Origin: Bacillota bacterium
GTDB lineage: Bacteria > Bacillota > Limnochordia > Darwinibacteriales > Darwinibacteriaceae
Assembly (NCBI GenBank): GCA_012799535.1
Contig: JAAZLB010000084.1
Coordinates: forward strand, 1-5,684
DNA: 5,684 bases
Direction of reading: 5' to 3'
This document shows positions 4,385 to 5,684 of the stretch, in pieces. The notes beneath the pieces were generated by a model. That model had not been told where the DNA came from. It worked only from the letters and a program-made list of their open reading frames with translations, and searched no databases. Numbering within the stretch: the stretch's first letter is position 1; each line of letters opens with the position of its first letter. Position numbers and translations under genes: made by a program.

Positions 4385-5684
4385 TGAGCTGGTTAATGGT
4401 AAACGGTCAAAGCGTTGTCCTTAATGGAGAAAAAAGTGTCTTGGATATAGTGCGTAAGGCTGGAATTGATCTGCCTACCTTGTGCTATCATCCGGAGTTA
4501 ACCATTCACGGTGCTTGTCGCCTCTGTATGGTGGAAATTGAGGGAAGGGGCATTGTGGCAGCTTGTCACACTCCTCCAGAGGCCGGTATGGTTATTAAGA
4601 CTAATAGTGCAGTACTACGTCGGCTACGAAAAATGGCTTTGGAATTATTATTAGCCCGTCACGATCGGGAATGTACCAGTTGTTCTCGAAGTGGTCATTG
4701 CTCTTTACAAGATTTATCCTACCGTTTCGCCATTACTGACTTGCCTTTTGAGCAAGAAGATCATGACAAGATGCCCATTGATCGTAGTTCAATTATAATT
4801 CGCGATCCGAACAAATGTATTTTGTGTGGAGAATGTGTGCGTATTTGTAGTGAGGTGCAAAGTATTGGAGTGTACGGCTTTACCCATCGCGGGGCGAAGA
4901 TGGTGGTTGATACTGCCTTTGGTAAAGATCTTTCTGATACTGATTGTGTGCATTGCGGACAGTGCGCGGCCATTTGCCCCACAGGGGCCCTAGTTATTAA
5001 ACCCCAAATTAATCAAGCTTGGGCCGCTCTCAACGATCCTACCAAGACGGTTATCATCCAGATTGCGCCAGCTGTGCGCGTTTCCATTGGAGAAGAATTT
5101 AATTTCCCAGCTGGTCAATCCACCATGGGCCAGCTCATCTCAGCTTTACGATCCATGGGAGCTTCCAAGGTCTTTGATACGAGCTTTGCAGCAGATATTA
5201 CCGTGTTAGAAGAGACTAAGGAATTTCTCCAACGGGTTGAATCAGGTGAAAATATGCCCCAATTTACCTCATGTTGTCCAGCATGGGTCAAGTATGCGGA
5301 GCAATTTTATCCAGAATATTTAAATCATCTCTCTAGCTGTCGTTCACCTCAACAAATGCTTGGTTCCCTTGTGAAGAAGTACTACGCCAAGGAGCTAGGT
5401 AAGAAAGCTGAAGATTTGTTCATGATTAGTATCATGCCTTGCACAGCCAAGAAGTTTGAGGCTTCCAGGGAAGAATTCACTACTGATGGGGTACCTGATG
5501 TAGATCTGGTAATTACTACTCAAGAATTGGCCCATATGATCAAAGAGGCTGGAATTGACTTTCCTTCCTTACCTGCAACTCCACCTGATCAGCCCTTTGG
5601 TTTTGTGACCGGGGCCGGAGTGATCTTCGGGGTTACAGGGGGTGTGTCGGAAGCAGTCTTACGCCTAGGTTATGAGATACTCAC
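4384..5684 (+). CDS. hydA: [FeFe] hydrogenase catalytic subunit HydA / HndD, group A3 (3' end outside window)
   Basis: This subunit makes or oxidises H2 at the H-cluster; 433 codons are visible. Domains in order: plant-type [2Fe-2S] (C34, C45, C48, C61); a His-ligated [4Fe-4S] (H93, C97, C100, C106); two [4Fe-4S] clusters of a bacterial ferredoxin domain (first at C145, C148, C151, C155; second at C188, C191, C194, C198); then the H domain. H-cluster motif L1 is TSCCPAW: C297 is the likely proton-transfer cysteine and C298 a ligand, matching Clostridium pasteurianum CpI C299/C300. Motif L2 is MPCTAKKFE, with C353 as ligand. GAGVIFGVTGGVSEAVLR near the end is typical of trimeric enzymes. Motif L3, with the last two cysteines, lies beyond the window, where roughly 140 or more residues are expected. 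ATG 4384 overlaps the hydB stop (TAATG), and AGGAGGTG at 4371-4378 sits 5 nt upstream. HydE, HydF and HydG maturases are needed for activity and are not in this window. Confidence 0.97.
   Translation, partial: MSWLMVNGQSVVLNGEKSVLDIVRKAGIDLPTLCYHPELTIHGACRLCMVEIEGRGIVAACHTPPEAGMVIKTNSAVLRRLRKMALELLLARHDRECTSCSRSGHCSLQDLSYRFAITDLPFEQEDHDKMPIDRSSIIIRDPNKCILCGECVRICSEVQSIGVYGFTHRGAKMVVDTAFGKDLSDTDCVHCGQCAAICPTGALVIKPQINQAWAALNDPTKTVIIQIAPAVRVSIGEEFNFPAGQSTMGQLISALRSMGASKVFDTSFAADITVLEETKEFLQRVESGENMPQFTSCCPAWVKYAEQFYPEYLNHLSSCRSPQQMLGSLVKKYYAKELGKKAEDLFMISIMPCTAKKFEASREEFTTDGVPDVDLVITTQELAHMIKEAGIDFPSLPATPPDQPFGFVTGAGVIFGVTGGVSEAVLRLGYEIL

Noticed and set aside
4761..4982. Minus-strand open frame of 73 codons opposite hydA
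   Set aside because: It lies antisense to the two [4Fe-4S] ferredoxin motifs of HydA; a shadow frame.

Overview
This window looks like chromosomal DNA of an anaerobic, fermentative or acetogenic Firmicute of the class Clostridia. The reasons are a trimeric [FeFe] hydrogenase operon, strong AGGAGGTG-type ribosome binding sites, base composition in the mid-40s % GC by eye, and Rex-like operators. I cannot name the genus from the sequence.

Layout: (1) 1-338 is the 3' end of a gene for a DUF4886/SGNH-hydrolase-like protein. (2) 394-1566 is a complete secreted alkaline phosphatase on the same strand, 55 bp downstream and possibly co-transcribed. (3) 1569-1614 is a strong symmetric hairpin terminator flanked by A and T runs, able to work in both directions. 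(4) 1620-1709 on the minus strand is a tiny candidate gene of 29 codons that converges on this terminator and is preceded by a plausible Shine-Dalgarno and promoter. (5) About 1710-1994 is a regulatory intergenic region. It holds an orphan plus-strand terminator, a related U-tract motif upstream of it, two candidate sigma-A promoters, and two 18-bp dyads that closely resemble the binding site of the NADH/NAD+-sensing repressor Rex. (6) 1995-5684 is an overlapping gene cluster hydC-hydB-hydA for an NAD(P)-linked, probably electron-bifurcating, group A3 [FeFe] hydrogenase. hydA runs off the window end before the third H-cluster motif.

The three hydrogenase genes overlap by 4 nt and 1 nt, so they are almost certainly one translationally coupled operon. 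HydC (NuoE-like, one [2Fe-2S]) and HydB (NuoF-like: FMN, NADH site and several Fe-S clusters) form the pyridine-nucleotide module. HydA carries the H-cluster and a relay of Fe-S clusters. Such complexes use NADH plus reduced ferredoxin to make H2, or run in reverse. Control by Rex would fit, because the operon would be derepressed when NADH/NAD+ is high.

The most interesting points are the paired promoter/Rex-box architecture, the start codon it implies for hydC (GTG at 1995 rather than ATG at 1947), the minus-strand mini-gene, and an orphan terminator that suggests an unannotated plus-strand transcript. The protein-coding content itself belongs to known families. I see no clearly new multi-gene system, CRISPR array, tRNA, rRNA or insertion sequence.
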